Shown here in pieces: positions 17,404 to 26,214 of a DNA stretch of 64,000 bases. This DNA is from Streptomyces sp. DH-12 (lineage in GTDB: Bacteria; Actinomycetota; Actinomycetes; Streptomycetales; Streptomycetaceae). The notes under the pieces were generated by a model that saw nothing but the letters and a program-made list of their open reading frames with translations, searched no databases and had not been told where the DNA came from. The translations under genes and the position numbers were made by a program. The DNA lies in assembly GCF_002899455.1 (NCBI RefSeq), contig NZ_PPFB01000001.1:6456501-6520500 (forward strand), written 5' to 3'. The number at the start of each line of letters is the position of its first letter. Positions within the stretch are counted from its first letter, which is position 1.

Positions 17404-17593
17404 CCCAGCCTCCCCATCGGTTCGCCCGTCGGCGCGCACGATATGCCGACCCCGAGGCCGTTGTCACGACCCCGCACCCGTGCCCGGAGCTGAAGGTTCC
17501 CAGTCGTACGGGGGCGAATCGACCAGCGCGCAGGCCCGCTCAGGCCCGTCCGCGGAACGCCGTACGCAAGCCCCGCGGAACTCGGAAGGCCGC

Positions 17594-18193
17594 TCAGCCG
17601 TCCCGCACCGCCAGCGCCAGGAACCGCGTGTCCTCGTCGACGTACGACGTCATGCGCCAGCCCGCACTCGTCAGCAGCGCCCGCAGATTCGGCTCGGCGC
17701 GCAGGTCGTCCGGGGTGAGCTGACGCCCCTGGCGCGCGGCGAGGGCGGCTCGTCCGATCGGATGGAACAGGGCGAGCACCCCGCCGGGCCGCACCACGCG
17801 GCGGATCTCCCGCAGGTTCTCGGCCGGGTGCGGCAGATGCGCGATCAGCCCCGCCGCGAACACGGCGTCCAGTGAGGACGAACACAACGGCAGTGCCGCC
17901 ACGTCCGTCAGCAGCAGCGTCCCGTCCCCGTCCCGTCCGGCCCGCACCGCCTCCCGCAGCATCGCCGGCGTCAGATCCGCGCCCAGTACCACCCCGGACG
18001 GGCCCACCGCCGCGCGCAGCGCGGGCAGCGCCCGCCCGGTGCCGCAGCCCGCGTCCAGCACCCGGTCGCCCTCGCGCAGCCCCAGCCCGGCGACCGCGGC
18101 GGCGTAGGCCGGGCCGTCGTCGGGGAAGCGGCGGTCCCAGTCGGCGGCGCGGGCGCCGAAGAACTCCTGGACATGTGTGTGGTCGTCACTCAT
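17594..18193 (-). CDS. class I SAM-dependent methyltransferase
   Basis: A 199-aa Rossmann-fold methyltransferase of the methyltransf_11 type. Motif I VLDAGCGTGRALP is at about residues 45-57, motif II GADLTPAMLREA follows, and the LIAHLPHPAENLREIRRVVRPGGVLAL region marks post-I/III. It transfers a methyl group from S-adenosylmethionine to an unknown small molecule. ATG at 18193; no neighbour indicates its substrate. Confidence 0.8.
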   Translation of the reverse strand: MSDDHTHVQEFFGARAADWDRRFPDDGPAYAAAVAGLGLREGDRVLDAGCGTGRALPALRAAVGPSGVVLGADLTPAMLREAVRAGRDGDGTLLLTDVAALPLCSSSLDAVFAAGLIAHLPHPAENLREIRRVVRPGGVLALFHPIGRAALAARQGRQLTPDDLRAEPNLRALLTSAGWRMTSYVDEDTRFLALAVRDG

Positions 18194-18375
18194 GCCCGCA
18201 TGATCCCTCGCCGGAACCGGCGACACCGTGTGCGCCTTCGAGCGCGGTACGGTCGGCCCGCACCACCGGTGCGTCACCTCTGCGCTGCTGTCCGAACGCA
18301 CCCCCTCAGTGCGCCCGCGCCCCCTGGCGTCTCCGGGTCACCACCAGTCTCGACGTCGCCCCGGACGGACTGAGC

Positions 18376-18735
18376 GGCCTTTCCCGCCTCGATCACCTCG
18401 CCGTCCGGAGAGCTTCGTCCTCCTTTCCGGCGCCACCCCCGGTCGCGGTCGGCGCAAGCCCGTGCCGCTGACCGACGTGGTGCGCGCGGCCGTCTCCGAG
18501 GCGGAGGACCACGCGCGCGTGGAGGTGCGGCAGCGTGTGGAGACGCCCGGCGCCGGCGCGGCCGTCACCGGGACCTCACCCACCTCCTCGCCGAGATCAT
18601 CGAGAGCGCGGCGCAGTTCTCACCGCCCCGCACCCGGGTGCGCGTCACCGGCGAACCCGCCGGCAGCGGCTACGCCGTCGAGGCGAGGACCGTGGCCTCG
18701 GCACGGGCAAGGAGGCGCCCCGGTGGGGGGACCGA
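18376..18735 (+). pseudogene. remnant of a conservon (CvnA-type) sensor-like histidine kinase
   Basis: Four short stretches in three different reading frames follow the order of a nitrate-sensor-like CvnA kinase: LSRLDHLAVRR (from 18376), KPVPLTDVVRAAVSEAEDHARVEV (from about 18460), DLTHLLAEIIESAAQFSPP with TRVRVTGEPAGSGYAVE (from about 18572), then EDRGLGTGKEA (from about 18685). These are the dimerisation/ATPase (N and G1 box) parts of the kinase. The sensor half and the C-terminal end are gone. At least three frameshifts show a dead gene. An intact roadblock gene of the same system lies 570 bases downstream. Confidence 0.7.
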
Positions 18736-18760
18736 CGACCGGGGGCCTGCCCACCCGACG

Positions 18761-19189
18761 TCAGTCCGCCACGCCCTTTTCGGCCAGCACCTTGTCGATC
18801 CGCACCCGGACCAGCAGCTCGCCCGGCACGCCGTTGCGCGCGCCGAACTCCTCGGCGCGCTCCTCGCCCATGTACCGCGCGCCGATCCGGGCGGCCCAGT
18901 GCCGCAGCTCCCCGGGGTCCTCCGAGAGACGCGCCCGGCCCTCCAGGACCACGTACGCGAACGGCGGCCGGTCGTCGTCCACGCAGAGCGCGATCCGCCC
19001 GTCACGGGCCAGGTTGCGTCCTTTCACGGTCGCCGTGCCGGTGGTGAACACCACCTCGTCCCCGTCGAGGACGAACCAGACCGGCGCCAGGTGCGGACGG
19101 CCGTCGGCCCGGACGGTGGCCAGTTTCCCGGTGCGGGTCCCGTACGAGACGAACTCCCGCCACTCTTCCTCGGTCATCTTCTGTCCCAT
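18761..19189 (-). CDS. PPOX-class (pyridoxamine oxidase fold) F420/FMN-dependent oxidoreductase
   Basis: A 142-aa split-barrel flavin/F420-binding protein. It shows the family pattern TGKLATVRADGRPHLAPVWFVLDGDEVVF followed by KGRNLARDGRIALCVDD and ends with a helical VRIDKVLAEKG. Such proteins reduce small molecules with F420H2 or bind FMN; many are of unknown substrate. The ATG at 19189 is preferred; another ATG three codons upstream (19198) is possible. It lies antiparallel between the kinase remnant and the roadblock gene, where a conservon would normally be contiguous. Confidence 0.8.
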   Translation of the reverse strand: MGQKMTEEEWREFVSYGTRTGKLATVRADGRPHLAPVWFVLDGDEVVFTTGTATVKGRNLARDGRIALCVDDDRPPFAYVVLEGRARLSEDPGELRHWAARIGARYMGEERAEEFGARNGVPGELLVRVRIDKVLAEKGVAD

Positions 19190-19304
19190 GGCTCTCATCT
19201 TCCTTGCCCGCCGCCCGGTCGTGGGGAAGGCTGGCGCAGGGACCCTCCCGACCGGAGGGGACGACACACGGGGCACACGGGGACAACAGGGGGAGACACA
19301 CGAC

Positions 19305-19712
19305 ATGGAGCAGAACCGGCGACTCGACTGGCTGCTGGACGACCTGACCCAGCGCGTCGACCACGTGCGGCACGCGCTGATCCTCTCGAACGACGGCCTG
19401 GTGACGGGGGCGAGCACCGGCCTGCGCCGCGAGGACGCCGAGCACCTGGCCGCCGTCTCGTCCGGGCTGCACAGTCTCGCCAAGGGGTCGGGGCGGCACT
19501 TCGGCGCGGGCGGGGTGCGCCAGACGATGGTCGAGTTCGACGAGGCGGTGCTGTTCGTCACCGCCGCCGGCTCCGGAAGCTGCCTGTGCGTCCTCAGCGG
19601 CGCCGAGGCCGACATCGGACACATCGCCTACGAGATGACGCTGCTCGTCAACCGGGTCGGCGAGCACCTGGGCGTCGACAGCCGCCGACCGGAGCCAGGG
19701 CCGGGATCCTGA
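19305..19712 (+). CDS. roadblock/LC7 domain protein (CvnB/MglB-like)
   Basis: A 135-aa roadblock/LC7 protein with LDWLLDDLTQRV, HALILSNDGLVTGAS and the central LAAVSSGLHSLAKG typical of the CvnB component. In conservons it works with a sensor-like kinase (CvnA), a DUF742 protein (CvnC) and a small GTPase (CvnD), acting as a GTPase regulator at the membrane. Here CvnC and CvnD are absent and only a broken CvnA remains upstream, so this is an orphan. RBS GGGGGAGA before the ATG at 19305. Codon use looks normal, so it may still be functional. Confidence 0.85.
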   Translation: MEQNRRLDWLLDDLTQRVDHVRHALILSNDGLVTGASTGLRREDAEHLAAVSSGLHSLAKGSGRHFGAGGVRQTMVEFDEAVLFVTAAGSGSCLCVLSGAEADIGHIAYEMTLLVNRVGEHLGVDSRRPEPGPGS

Positions 19713-19839
19713 CCTGCGCGTTCGTCGTCGCGGTGGAGGTTGTCCACAGGCTCGCCACGCAGCGTGACGGAACGGATACCGTCTTTCCCGGAGCGGGCGC
19801 AACCGGCGCCGGCCCTCCACGAACACGGGGGAGACGAGC

Positions 19840-20907
19840 ATGTCCCGACAGTCGACGACCGGCACGCAGCGATCCGTCACGGCTTACGACACGGGTGTCG
19901 GTCCGGTCGTGGCGAAGGCCGACGCCTGGGTCACGACGGGCCGCGCGGCCCGCGAACTCGGTCTGCGGCGCACGGAGTTCGACCTGGCCGTGCGACTCGG
20001 CCGGATCCGCACGGGGCCCGGCGGGGCAGCGGGGGAGCGGCGGGTCCCGCGGGCGGAGATCGAGCGGCTGCGTGCCGGGCCGGGGTTCCCGGAGACGCTG
20101 CGCCGCAGCGTGCATGCCGTGGGGACCGCGGAGGGCGCCGCGATGCTGGGGGTGCCGAAGACCCGGTTCACGCGGCTGGCGAGGCTCGGCCTGCTGGTTC
20201 CCGTGGCGTTCTACCTGAACCGCTACCGCGCCGTGGTCTGGCTCTATCTCGCCGACGAGGTGCGGCTGTTCGGCGACGACGAAAAGAACGCGCCACTGCT
20301 GACCGGGCGTACGCCCGAAGGGCTGCGCGGTCTGCTGGACGCCGGGACCGACCTGCGGCCCCGCAACTGGCGCAGCAGACACCTGGGTTTCCTGCTCCGC
20401 GAGGCCGAGGACCCCTGGGCACGTGCCGGGGCCGTCGCGTCCTTCCTCGACCCGCTGCATGTGGCGCAGGTGGTGCGGGACCCCCACGACCGGTCCCGTC
20501 TCCACGGGCTCCGCCGCCGGCCGCCCGGCAGCGGCGGCGGCCCGGACTCGCCGGGGGCGCAGATCGCGGCCGACCTCATGACGGCCCGCGACCCCGACGA
20601 GATCGCCTGGCTGCGGGCCGACCTGGCCCGGCTCGTGGACGAGGCCCGCGCCCACCGCCCGGCTCCCCGGCCGCCCGCGTCCTGCCGGACTGTACCGGCG
20701 GCCGAGCGGTCCGCGTCCCGTCCGCCCATGTCCCCCCGAACCGTACCCGCGCCCCGGGCGTCCGCGCCCCCGCCCGCACGGTCCGCAAGATCCGCAACCT
20801 CGGCCCCGGCCGGTCGGGACACCCTCGCTCCCGCTGACCGAGCCAGACGCCGAGGCCTGCTCGCACGGTGGCGTCACCGCCCCGGCCGAGCCGCGACGCG
20901 CCCGTGA
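19840..20907 (+). CDS. protein with two excisionase-like HTH segments (DUF6397-like)
   Basis: A 355-aa protein. Residues 28-58 (WVTTGRAARELGLRRTEFDLAV) and 93-120 (VGTAEGAAMLGVPKTRFTRLARLGLL) are two MerR/excisionase-like helix-turn-helix segments, suggesting DNA binding. A central helical domain follows (to about 260), then a Pro/Arg/Ala-rich disordered tail. Resembles the Streptomyces DUF6397 family (from memory). RBS GGGGGAG lies 6 bases before the ATG. Function unknown. Confidence 0.7.
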   Translation: MSRQSTTGTQRSVTAYDTGVGPVVAKADAWVTTGRAARELGLRRTEFDLAVRLGRIRTGPGGAAGERRVPRAEIERLRAGPGFPETLRRSVHAVGTAEGAAMLGVPKTRFTRLARLGLLVPVAFYLNRYRAVVWLYLADEVRLFGDDEKNAPLLTGRTPEGLRGLLDAGTDLRPRNWRSRHLGFLLREAEDPWARAGAVASFLDPLHVAQVVRDPHDRSRLHGLRRRPPGSGGGPDSPGAQIAADLMTARDPDEIAWLRADLARLVDEARAHRPAPRPPASCRTVPAAERSASRPPMSPRTVPAPRASAPPPARSARSATSAPAGRDTLAPADRARRRGLLARWRHRPGRAATRP

Positions 20908-21041
20908 GCGGGCGGCGCCCGGTGGCTTGAAACACCCGCGAGCGGCGGTGCCGGCGACGCGAGACACCCGTGTGCCGCGACGCGCGGTGCGTGGACCGTC
21001 CGGTGTGCCCGGCGCATCCGGTGACCGAGCCGGCCCCGGAC

Positions 21042-21908
21042 CTACAGCGCCCGGAAGAGCCCTTCCTGGACGACCGAGACCAGCATGCGGCCCTCCCGGT
21101 CGTAGATCCGGCCGCGGGCCAGCCCGCGGCCGCCCGTGGCGATGGGTGACTCCTGGTCGTACAGGAACCACTCGTCCGCCCGGAACGGCCGGTGGAACCA
21201 CATCGCGTGGTCCAGCGACGCCATGTCGAAACCGCGCGGGCCCCACAGCGGTTCCACCGGGATCCGCACCGCGTCCAGCAGCGTCATGTCGCTGGCGTAG
21301 GTCAGTGCGCAGGTGTGCACCAGCGGGTCGTCACCGAGCGGCCCGACCGCGCGCATCCACACCGCGCTGCGCGGCTCGGCGCCCTCGATCTCGTCCGGCT
21401 TCCAGCGCAGCCGGTCGACGTAGCGGATGTCGAAGGGCTGGCGGCGAGCCATCCGCTCCAACTGCTCCGGCAGCGCGCCCAGATGCTCGCGGATCTCGTC
21501 CGCGACCGTCGGCAGCGACTCGGGGTCCGGCATCTCACGGGCCGGCGGCAACTGGTGCTCGAAACTCCCCTTCTCAGGCTTGTGGAAGGAGGCGGTCAGA
21601 TTGAAGATCGTGCGGCCCTGCTGCACGGCGGTGACCCGGCGGGTGGTGAACGACCTGCCGTCCCGCACGCGTTCCACCTGGTACACGATCGGCACCCCGG
21701 GACGCCCCGGGCGCAGGAAGTACGCGTGCAGCGAGTGCACCGGACGGTCGCCCTCCGTGGTGCGGCCGGCGGCGACCAGTGCCTGGCCCGCGACCTGTCC
21801 GCCGAAGACCCGCTGCAAGGACTCCTGCGGGCTGCGGCCGCGGAAGATGTCGACCTCGATCTGCTCCAGGTCGAGCAGGGCGACGAGGCTCTCGGCCGGG
21901 TTCGTCAT
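21042..21908 (-). CDS. tesB: acyl-CoA thioesterase II (TesB family)
   Basis: A 288-aa double hot-dog thioesterase. Typical TesB segments are present: the N-terminal RVFGGQVAGQALVAAGRT, HSLHAYFLRPGRP, and the C-terminal SLDHAMWFHRPFRADEWFLYDQESP with the catalytic Asp/Gln/Thr set. It hydrolyses medium- and long-chain acyl-CoA. RBS AGGAGAG precedes the ATG at 21908. It lies 19 bases downstream of the helicase on the same strand and is probably co-transcribed, although no functional link is known. Confidence 0.93.
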   Translation of the reverse strand: MTNPAESLVALLDLEQIEVDIFRGRSPQESLQRVFGGQVAGQALVAAGRTTEGDRPVHSLHAYFLRPGRPGVPIVYQVERVRDGRSFTTRRVTAVQQGRTIFNLTASFHKPEKGSFEHQLPPAREMPDPESLPTVADEIREHLGALPEQLERMARRQPFDIRYVDRLRWKPDEIEGAEPRSAVWMRAVGPLGDDPLVHTCALTYASDMTLLDAVRIPVEPLWGPRGFDMASLDHAMWFHRPFRADEWFLYDQESPIATGGRGLARGRIYDREGRMLVSVVQEGLFRAL

Positions 21909-21927
21909 GGGTGTGTCTCTCCTGTGT

Positions 21928-24441
21928 TCACAGCTGGCCGACGTCGGTGACCCGCACGACGGCACGGCCCTCCGCGTCGGAGGCGGTCAGGTCGACCTCG
22001 GCGCTGATGCCCCAGTCGTGGTCGCCGTTCGGGTCGTCGAAGATCTGGCGGACCCGCCACAGCCCGTTCTCCGGCTGCTCGTCGATGATCAGCAGCTTCG
22101 GGCCGCGGGCGTCGGGACCGGTGCCGAGTTCCTCGTACTCGTCCCAGTACTTGTCCATCGCCTCGCCCCACGCGTCCGCGTCCCAGCCGGACTCGGCGTC
22201 CAACTCGCCCAGCTCGTCCACCTGGTCGAGGGCGGCGAGCTCCACCCGGCGGAACATGGCGTTGCGGACCAGGACCCGGAAGGCGCGGGCGTTGGCCGTG
22301 ACCGGCTTGACCTGGTCGGCCTTCTCCTGGGCCTCCTCGGCGGTCATCTCCTCCGGGTTGGCCAGCTGCTCCCACTCGTCCAGCAGGCTGGAGTCGACCT
22401 GGCGCACCGTCTCGCCCAGCCAGGCGATCAGGTCCTCCAGGTCCTCCGACTTCAGGTCGTCGGGGATGGTGTGCTCCAGCGCCTTGTAGGCGCTCGCGAG
22501 GTAGCGCAGCACGATGCCCTCGGTGCGCGCCAGCTCGTAGTGGGACACCAGCTCCGTGAAGGACAGCGCCCGCTCGTACATGTCCCGGACCACGGACTTC
22601 GGCGACAGCGGATGGTCGCCGACCCAGGGGTGGGACTTGCGGTACGTGTTGTACGCGTGGAAGAGCAGCTCCTCCAGCGGCTTGGGGTAGGTGACGTCCT
22701 GGAGGCGCTCCATGCGCTCCTCGTACTCCACCCCGTCGGCCTTCATCGCGGCGACCGCCTCGCCGCGCGCCTTGTTCTGCTGGGCGGCGAGGATCTGCCG
22801 CGGGTCGTCCAGCGTGGACTCCACCACGGACACCATGTCCAGCGCGTACGACGGCGACTCGGGATCCAGCAGTTCGAACGCGGCCAGCGCGAACGTGGAC
22901 AGCGGCTGGTTGAGCGCGAAGTCCTGCTGCAGGTCGACGGTGAGACGCACGATGCGCCCCTCCGCGTCCGGCCGGTCCAGCGTCTCGACGATGCCGCCGT
23001 CCAGCAGCGAGCGGTAGATGGCGATCGCCCGCCGGATGTGACGCAACTGCTGCTTGCGCGGCTCGTGGTTGTCCTCCAGCAGGCGGCGCATCGCCTCGAA
23101 GGCGTTGCCGGGCCGGGCGATCACCGACAGCAGCATGGTGTGGGTGACGCGGAAGCGGGAGGTCAGCGGCTCCGGCTCGGACGCGATGAGCTTCTCGAAG
23201 GTCTGCTCGCTCCACGCGACGAAACCCTCGGGCGCCTTCTTGCGCACCACCTTGCGGCGCTTCTTCGGGTCGTCGCCCGCCTTCGCCAGCGCCTTCTCGT
23301 TCTCGATGACGTGCTCCGGCGCCTGGGCCACCACGAAGCCCTCGGTGTCGAAGCCGGCCCGCCCGGCGCGCCCCGCGATCTGGTGGAACTCCCGCGCCCG
23401 CAGTGTGCGCACCCGGTTGCCGTCGTACTTGGTGAGCGCGGTGAACAGCACCGTGCGGATGGGCACGTTGACGCCCACGCCGAGAGTGTCGGTGCCGCAG
23501 ATGACCTTCAGCAGGCCCGCCTGCGCCAGCTTCTCCACCAGCCGCCGGTACTTGGGCAGCATGCCGGCGTGGTGCACCCCGATGCCGTGCCGCACGTAAC
23601 GGGAGAGGTTGCGGCCGAACTTGGTGGTGAAACGGAAGTTGCCGATCAGGTCGGCGATCCGGTCCTTCTCCTCCCGCGTGCACATGTTGATGCTCATCAG
23701 CGCCTGCGCCCGCTCCACGGCCTGCGCCTGCGTGAAGTGCACGATGTACACCGGCGCCTGCCGGGCCTCGAGCAGATCGGTCAGCGTCTCGGTGAGCGGG
23801 GTGTACCGGTACTCGTACGACAGCGGCACGGGCCGGGTCGCCGAGCGGACCACGGCGGTGGACCGGCCGGTGCGCCGGGTGAGGTCCTTCTCGAAGAAGG
23901 AGACGTCACCGAGCGTCGCCGACATCAGCACGAACTGCGCCTGCGGCAGCTCCAGCAGCGGGATCTGCCAGGCCCAGCCGCGGTCGGCTTCGGCGTAGAA
24001 GTGGAACTCGTCCATCACGACCTGGCCGACGTCGGCGTCCTTGCCGTCGCGCAGCGCGATCGACGCGAGCACCTCGGCGGTGCAGCAGATCACCGGGGCG
24101 TCGGCGTTGACGGACGCGTCACCGGTGAGCATGCCGACGTTCTCGGTGCCGAAGATCTTGCACAGCTCGAAGAACTTCTCCGACACCAGGGCCTTGATGG
24201 GGGCCGTGTAGAAGGTGACCTCGTCCCGGGCCAGCGCCGCGAAGTGGGCGCCCGCGGCGATCATGCTCTTGCCGGAGCCGGTGGGCGTCGAGACGATGAC
24301 GTTCGCCCCCGACACCACCTCGATCAGCGCCTCCTCCTGGTGCGGATAGAGAGTGAGACCGCGTTCCTGCGCCCACGACTCGAAGGCTTCGTAAAGGGCG
24401 TCGGGGTCGGCGGTCGGCGGCAGCTGATCGATAAGGGTCAC
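21928..24441 (-). CDS. DEAD/DEAH-box (Ski2-like) helicase with DUF3516
   Basis: An 837-aa superfamily 2 helicase. Walker A STPTGSGKS is at about residue 50, the DEFH box at about 142, SAT (LMSATLGD) follows, and motif VI QIAGRAGRAGFD is at about 354. The C-terminal half matches DUF3516, a conserved actinobacterial extension. It is likely an ATP-dependent RNA helicase; function is not established. Start: GTG at 24441 (VTLIDQLPPTADPDAL), preferred because the family begins this way; a GTG one codon upstream is equivalent. The AT-rich CAAAATA just upstream suggests a -10 element and a short or absent leader. Confidence 0.92.
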   Translation of the reverse strand: MTLIDQLPPTADPDALYEAFESWAQERGLTLYPHQEEALIEVVSGANVIVSTPTGSGKSMIAAGAHFAALARDEVTFYTAPIKALVSEKFFELCKIFGTENVGMLTGDASVNADAPVICCTAEVLASIALRDGKDADVGQVVMDEFHFYAEADRGWAWQIPLLELPQAQFVLMSATLGDVSFFEKDLTRRTGRSTAVVRSATRPVPLSYEYRYTPLTETLTDLLEARQAPVYIVHFTQAQAVERAQALMSINMCTREEKDRIADLIGNFRFTTKFGRNLSRYVRHGIGVHHAGMLPKYRRLVEKLAQAGLLKVICGTDTLGVGVNVPIRTVLFTALTKYDGNRVRTLRAREFHQIAGRAGRAGFDTEGFVVAQAPEHVIENEKALAKAGDDPKKRRKVVRKKAPEGFVAWSEQTFEKLIASEPEPLTSRFRVTHTMLLSVIARPGNAFEAMRRLLEDNHEPRKQQLRHIRRAIAIYRSLLDGGIVETLDRPDAEGRIVRLTVDLQQDFALNQPLSTFALAAFELLDPESPSYALDMVSVVESTLDDPRQILAAQQNKARGEAVAAMKADGVEYEERMERLQDVTYPKPLEELLFHAYNTYRKSHPWVGDHPLSPKSVVRDMYERALSFTELVSHYELARTEGIVLRYLASAYKALEHTIPDDLKSEDLEDLIAWLGETVRQVDSSLLDEWEQLANPEEMTAEEAQEKADQVKPVTANARAFRVLVRNAMFRRVELAALDQVDELGELDAESGWDADAWGEAMDKYWDEYEELGTGPDARGPKLLIIDEQPENGLWRVRQIFDDPNGDHDWGISAEVDLTASDAEGRAVVRVTDVGQL

Positions 24442-24585
24442 CACCCTATTTTGCCTGCCCACCCGTTCGATGCGGGAATCGGCTGTCGGCTCGAAAATCA
24501 CTACCGCTACGCTGTGTCGCCGGCGCAGCGTCTCCGTCCCCGGTCAACAGGGCGGCGGCACAAGAGGAATGGGCGGGCACAGGCG

Positions 24586-25380
24586 ATGATGGGACCAGCA
24601 CACTCACTGTCGGGCGCCGCGGCCTGGCTCGGGGTCGGGGCGGCGACGGCCGCGGCCGGACGCCCGATGCCCTGGCCGGTGCTGCTGGCCGGTGCGCTGA
24701 TCTGCGCCGGGGCCGCCCTCGCCCCGGACCTGGACCACAAGGCCGCCACCATCTCGCGCTCCTTCGGCCCCGTGTCACGCCGACTGTGCGAGATCGTCGA
24801 CAAGCTGTCCTACGCGGTCTACAAGGCGACGAAGAAGCCGGGCGATCCCCGCCGCTCGGGCGGTCACCGGACCCTCACCCACACCTGGCTGTGGGCGGTC
24901 CTCATCGGCGGCGGCACCTCGGCCCTGGCGATCACCGGCGGCCGCTGGGCGGTCCTGTTCATCCTCTTCGTGCACATGGTGCTGGCCATCGAGGGCCTGC
25001 TGTGGCGGGCGACGCGCGGCTCCAGCAGCGACGTGCTGGTGTGGCTGCTGGCAGCGACCAGCGCCTGGATCATCGCGGGCATCCTCGACGAGCCCGGCAA
25101 CGGAGCCGGCTGGCTGTTCACCGAGCCGGGCCAGGAGTACCTGTGGCTCGGCCTGCCGATCGTCCTCGGTGCGCTGGTGCACGACATCGGGGACGCGCTG
25201 ACCGTCTCCGGCTGCCCGATCCTGTGGCCCATACCCGTCGGCCGCAAGCGCTGGTACCCCATCGGCCCGCCGAAGGCACTGCGGTTCCGCGCGGGCAGCT
25301 GGGTGGAGCTGAAGGTGCTGATGCCGGCGTTCATGCTGCTGGGCGGGGTGGGCTGCGCGGCGGCGCTCAACGTCATATAG
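24586..25380 (+). CDS. YdjM-like membrane metal-dependent hydrolase
   Basis: A 264-aa integral membrane protein with about five transmembrane helices, of the LexA-binding inner-membrane hydrolase family (YdjM/PF04307). Conserved metal-binding motifs are MGPAHSLSGAAAW, LAPDLDHKAAT and GGHRTLTHTW, in the expected order, plus a late LVHDIGDALTVSGCP. Catalytic activity in this family is unproven. It begins with two consecutive ATG codons (24586 and 24589) and is divergent from the helicase. Confidence 0.85.
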   Translation: MMGPAHSLSGAAAWLGVGAATAAAGRPMPWPVLLAGALICAGAALAPDLDHKAATISRSFGPVSRRLCEIVDKLSYAVYKATKKPGDPRRSGGHRTLTHTWLWAVLIGGGTSALAITGGRWAVLFILFVHMVLAIEGLLWRATRGSSSDVLVWLLAATSAWIIAGILDEPGNGAGWLFTEPGQEYLWLGLPIVLGALVHDIGDALTVSGCPILWPIPVGRKRWYPIGPPKALRFRAGSWVELKVLMPAFMLLGGVGCAAALNVI

Positions 25381-25427
25381 ACGCCGATGCCCCTGGACGC
25401 TGTACGGCGCGCACGGCCGACCGTCGG

Positions 25428-25691
25428 TCAGCCGCCGTCCTCACGGCTCCCGCCGCCGTACCGGCGCTCGAAGCGGGCGACGCGGCCTTCGGTGTCCACG
25501 GTCCTGGCCTTGCCCGTGTAGAACGGGTGGCTCTCCGAGGAGATCTCCACGTCCACCACCGGGTAGGTCTCGCCGTCGTCCCACTCGATGGTCTGCTCGC
25601 TGGACGCGGTGGACCGGGTGAGGAAGGCGAATCCGGCGGCCCGGTCCCGGAAGACGACCGGGTGGTAGTCGGGGTGCTTGTCCTGCTGCAT
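25428..25691 (-). CDS. rpmE2: 50S ribosomal protein L31 type B (zinc-free form)
   Basis: An 87-aa L31 protein starting MQQDKHPDYHPVVFRD. It has no cysteine at all, so it is the zinc-free C- paralogue that replaces zinc-containing L31 under zinc limitation in Streptomyces and Bacillus (known biology). The family marker SSESHPFYTGKARTVD is present, followed by RVARFERRYG. RBS GAGGAGC. The known regulator is Zur, but I see no convincing Zur box just upstream. The DUF5709 gene lies 52 bases upstream on the same strand. Confidence 0.93.
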   Translation of the reverse strand: MQQDKHPDYHPVVFRDRAAGFAFLTRSTASSEQTIEWDDGETYPVVDVEISSESHPFYTGKARTVDTEGRVARFERRYGGGSREDGG

Positions 25692-25743
25692 GGGTGCTCC
25701 TCGGGCGGGTTGGGTTCCGCGACGCGGCCGGGCAGGGGCGGGT

Positions 25744-26214
25744 TCAGCCGGGCAGACCGTCCTCGTCGACGATGTGCACGGCGGCCTCCTCGGCGGAGGC
25801 GGCGGCGCCGTCGATGCCGACGTCGCTGGCGACCAGCGCCTCCTCCTCGTCCTCGTGCGTCCCTTCGTCAGGGGCGACGAGCCGGCCGGAGCGCACGGCA
25901 CCGACCTCGTTGTCCAGGAGTTCCCCGTCGGTGCCGGAGGAATCACCGAGGCCGTCGCCGTCCGGCACGACCAGGTCCGGCAGCTCCTCGGCCAGCCGCT
26001 GGTCCAGCGTCTCGCCCCGGCGCCGCTCGGCGGCGGTCACGCCGTAGTGCTCCACGGCCCAGGGCCGCTCGGGAGGCGACCAGCCCCGGTCGAGGGGGTC
26101 GTCGACATCGTCGGTCTCCAGCGTGTCCTCGGCGTCCAGCAGACCGGCGTCGTCCTGGATCTCGGACGCGTCGGGCTGGTAGACGTCGTCTCCCCAACCG
26201 TCAACGCTGTTCAC
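25744..26214 (-). CDS. DUF5709 family protein
   Basis: A 156-aa very acidic protein from the GTG at 26214, chosen because GGAGG sits 6 bases upstream. The DUF5709 pattern is visible: Y-Q-P pattern near the N-terminus (DDVYQPDAS), LDRGWSPPERPWAVEHYGVTAAERRRGETLDQRL in pieces, and an acidic C-terminal half. Function is unknown; the family is widespread in actinomycetes. It lies upstream of rpmE2 and may share its transcript. Confidence 0.8.
   Translation of the reverse strand: MNSVDGWGDDVYQPDASEIQDDAGLLDAEDTLETDDVDDPLDRGWSPPERPWAVEHYGVTAAERRRGETLDQRLAEELPDLVVPDGDGLGDSSGTDGELLDNEVGAVRSGRLVAPDEGTHEDEEEALVASDVGIDGAAASAEEAAVHIVDEDGLPG

Noticed and set aside
25692..25743. Zur box in front of rpmE2
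   Set aside because: Region is GC-rich with no AT-rich palindrome; left as an open question.
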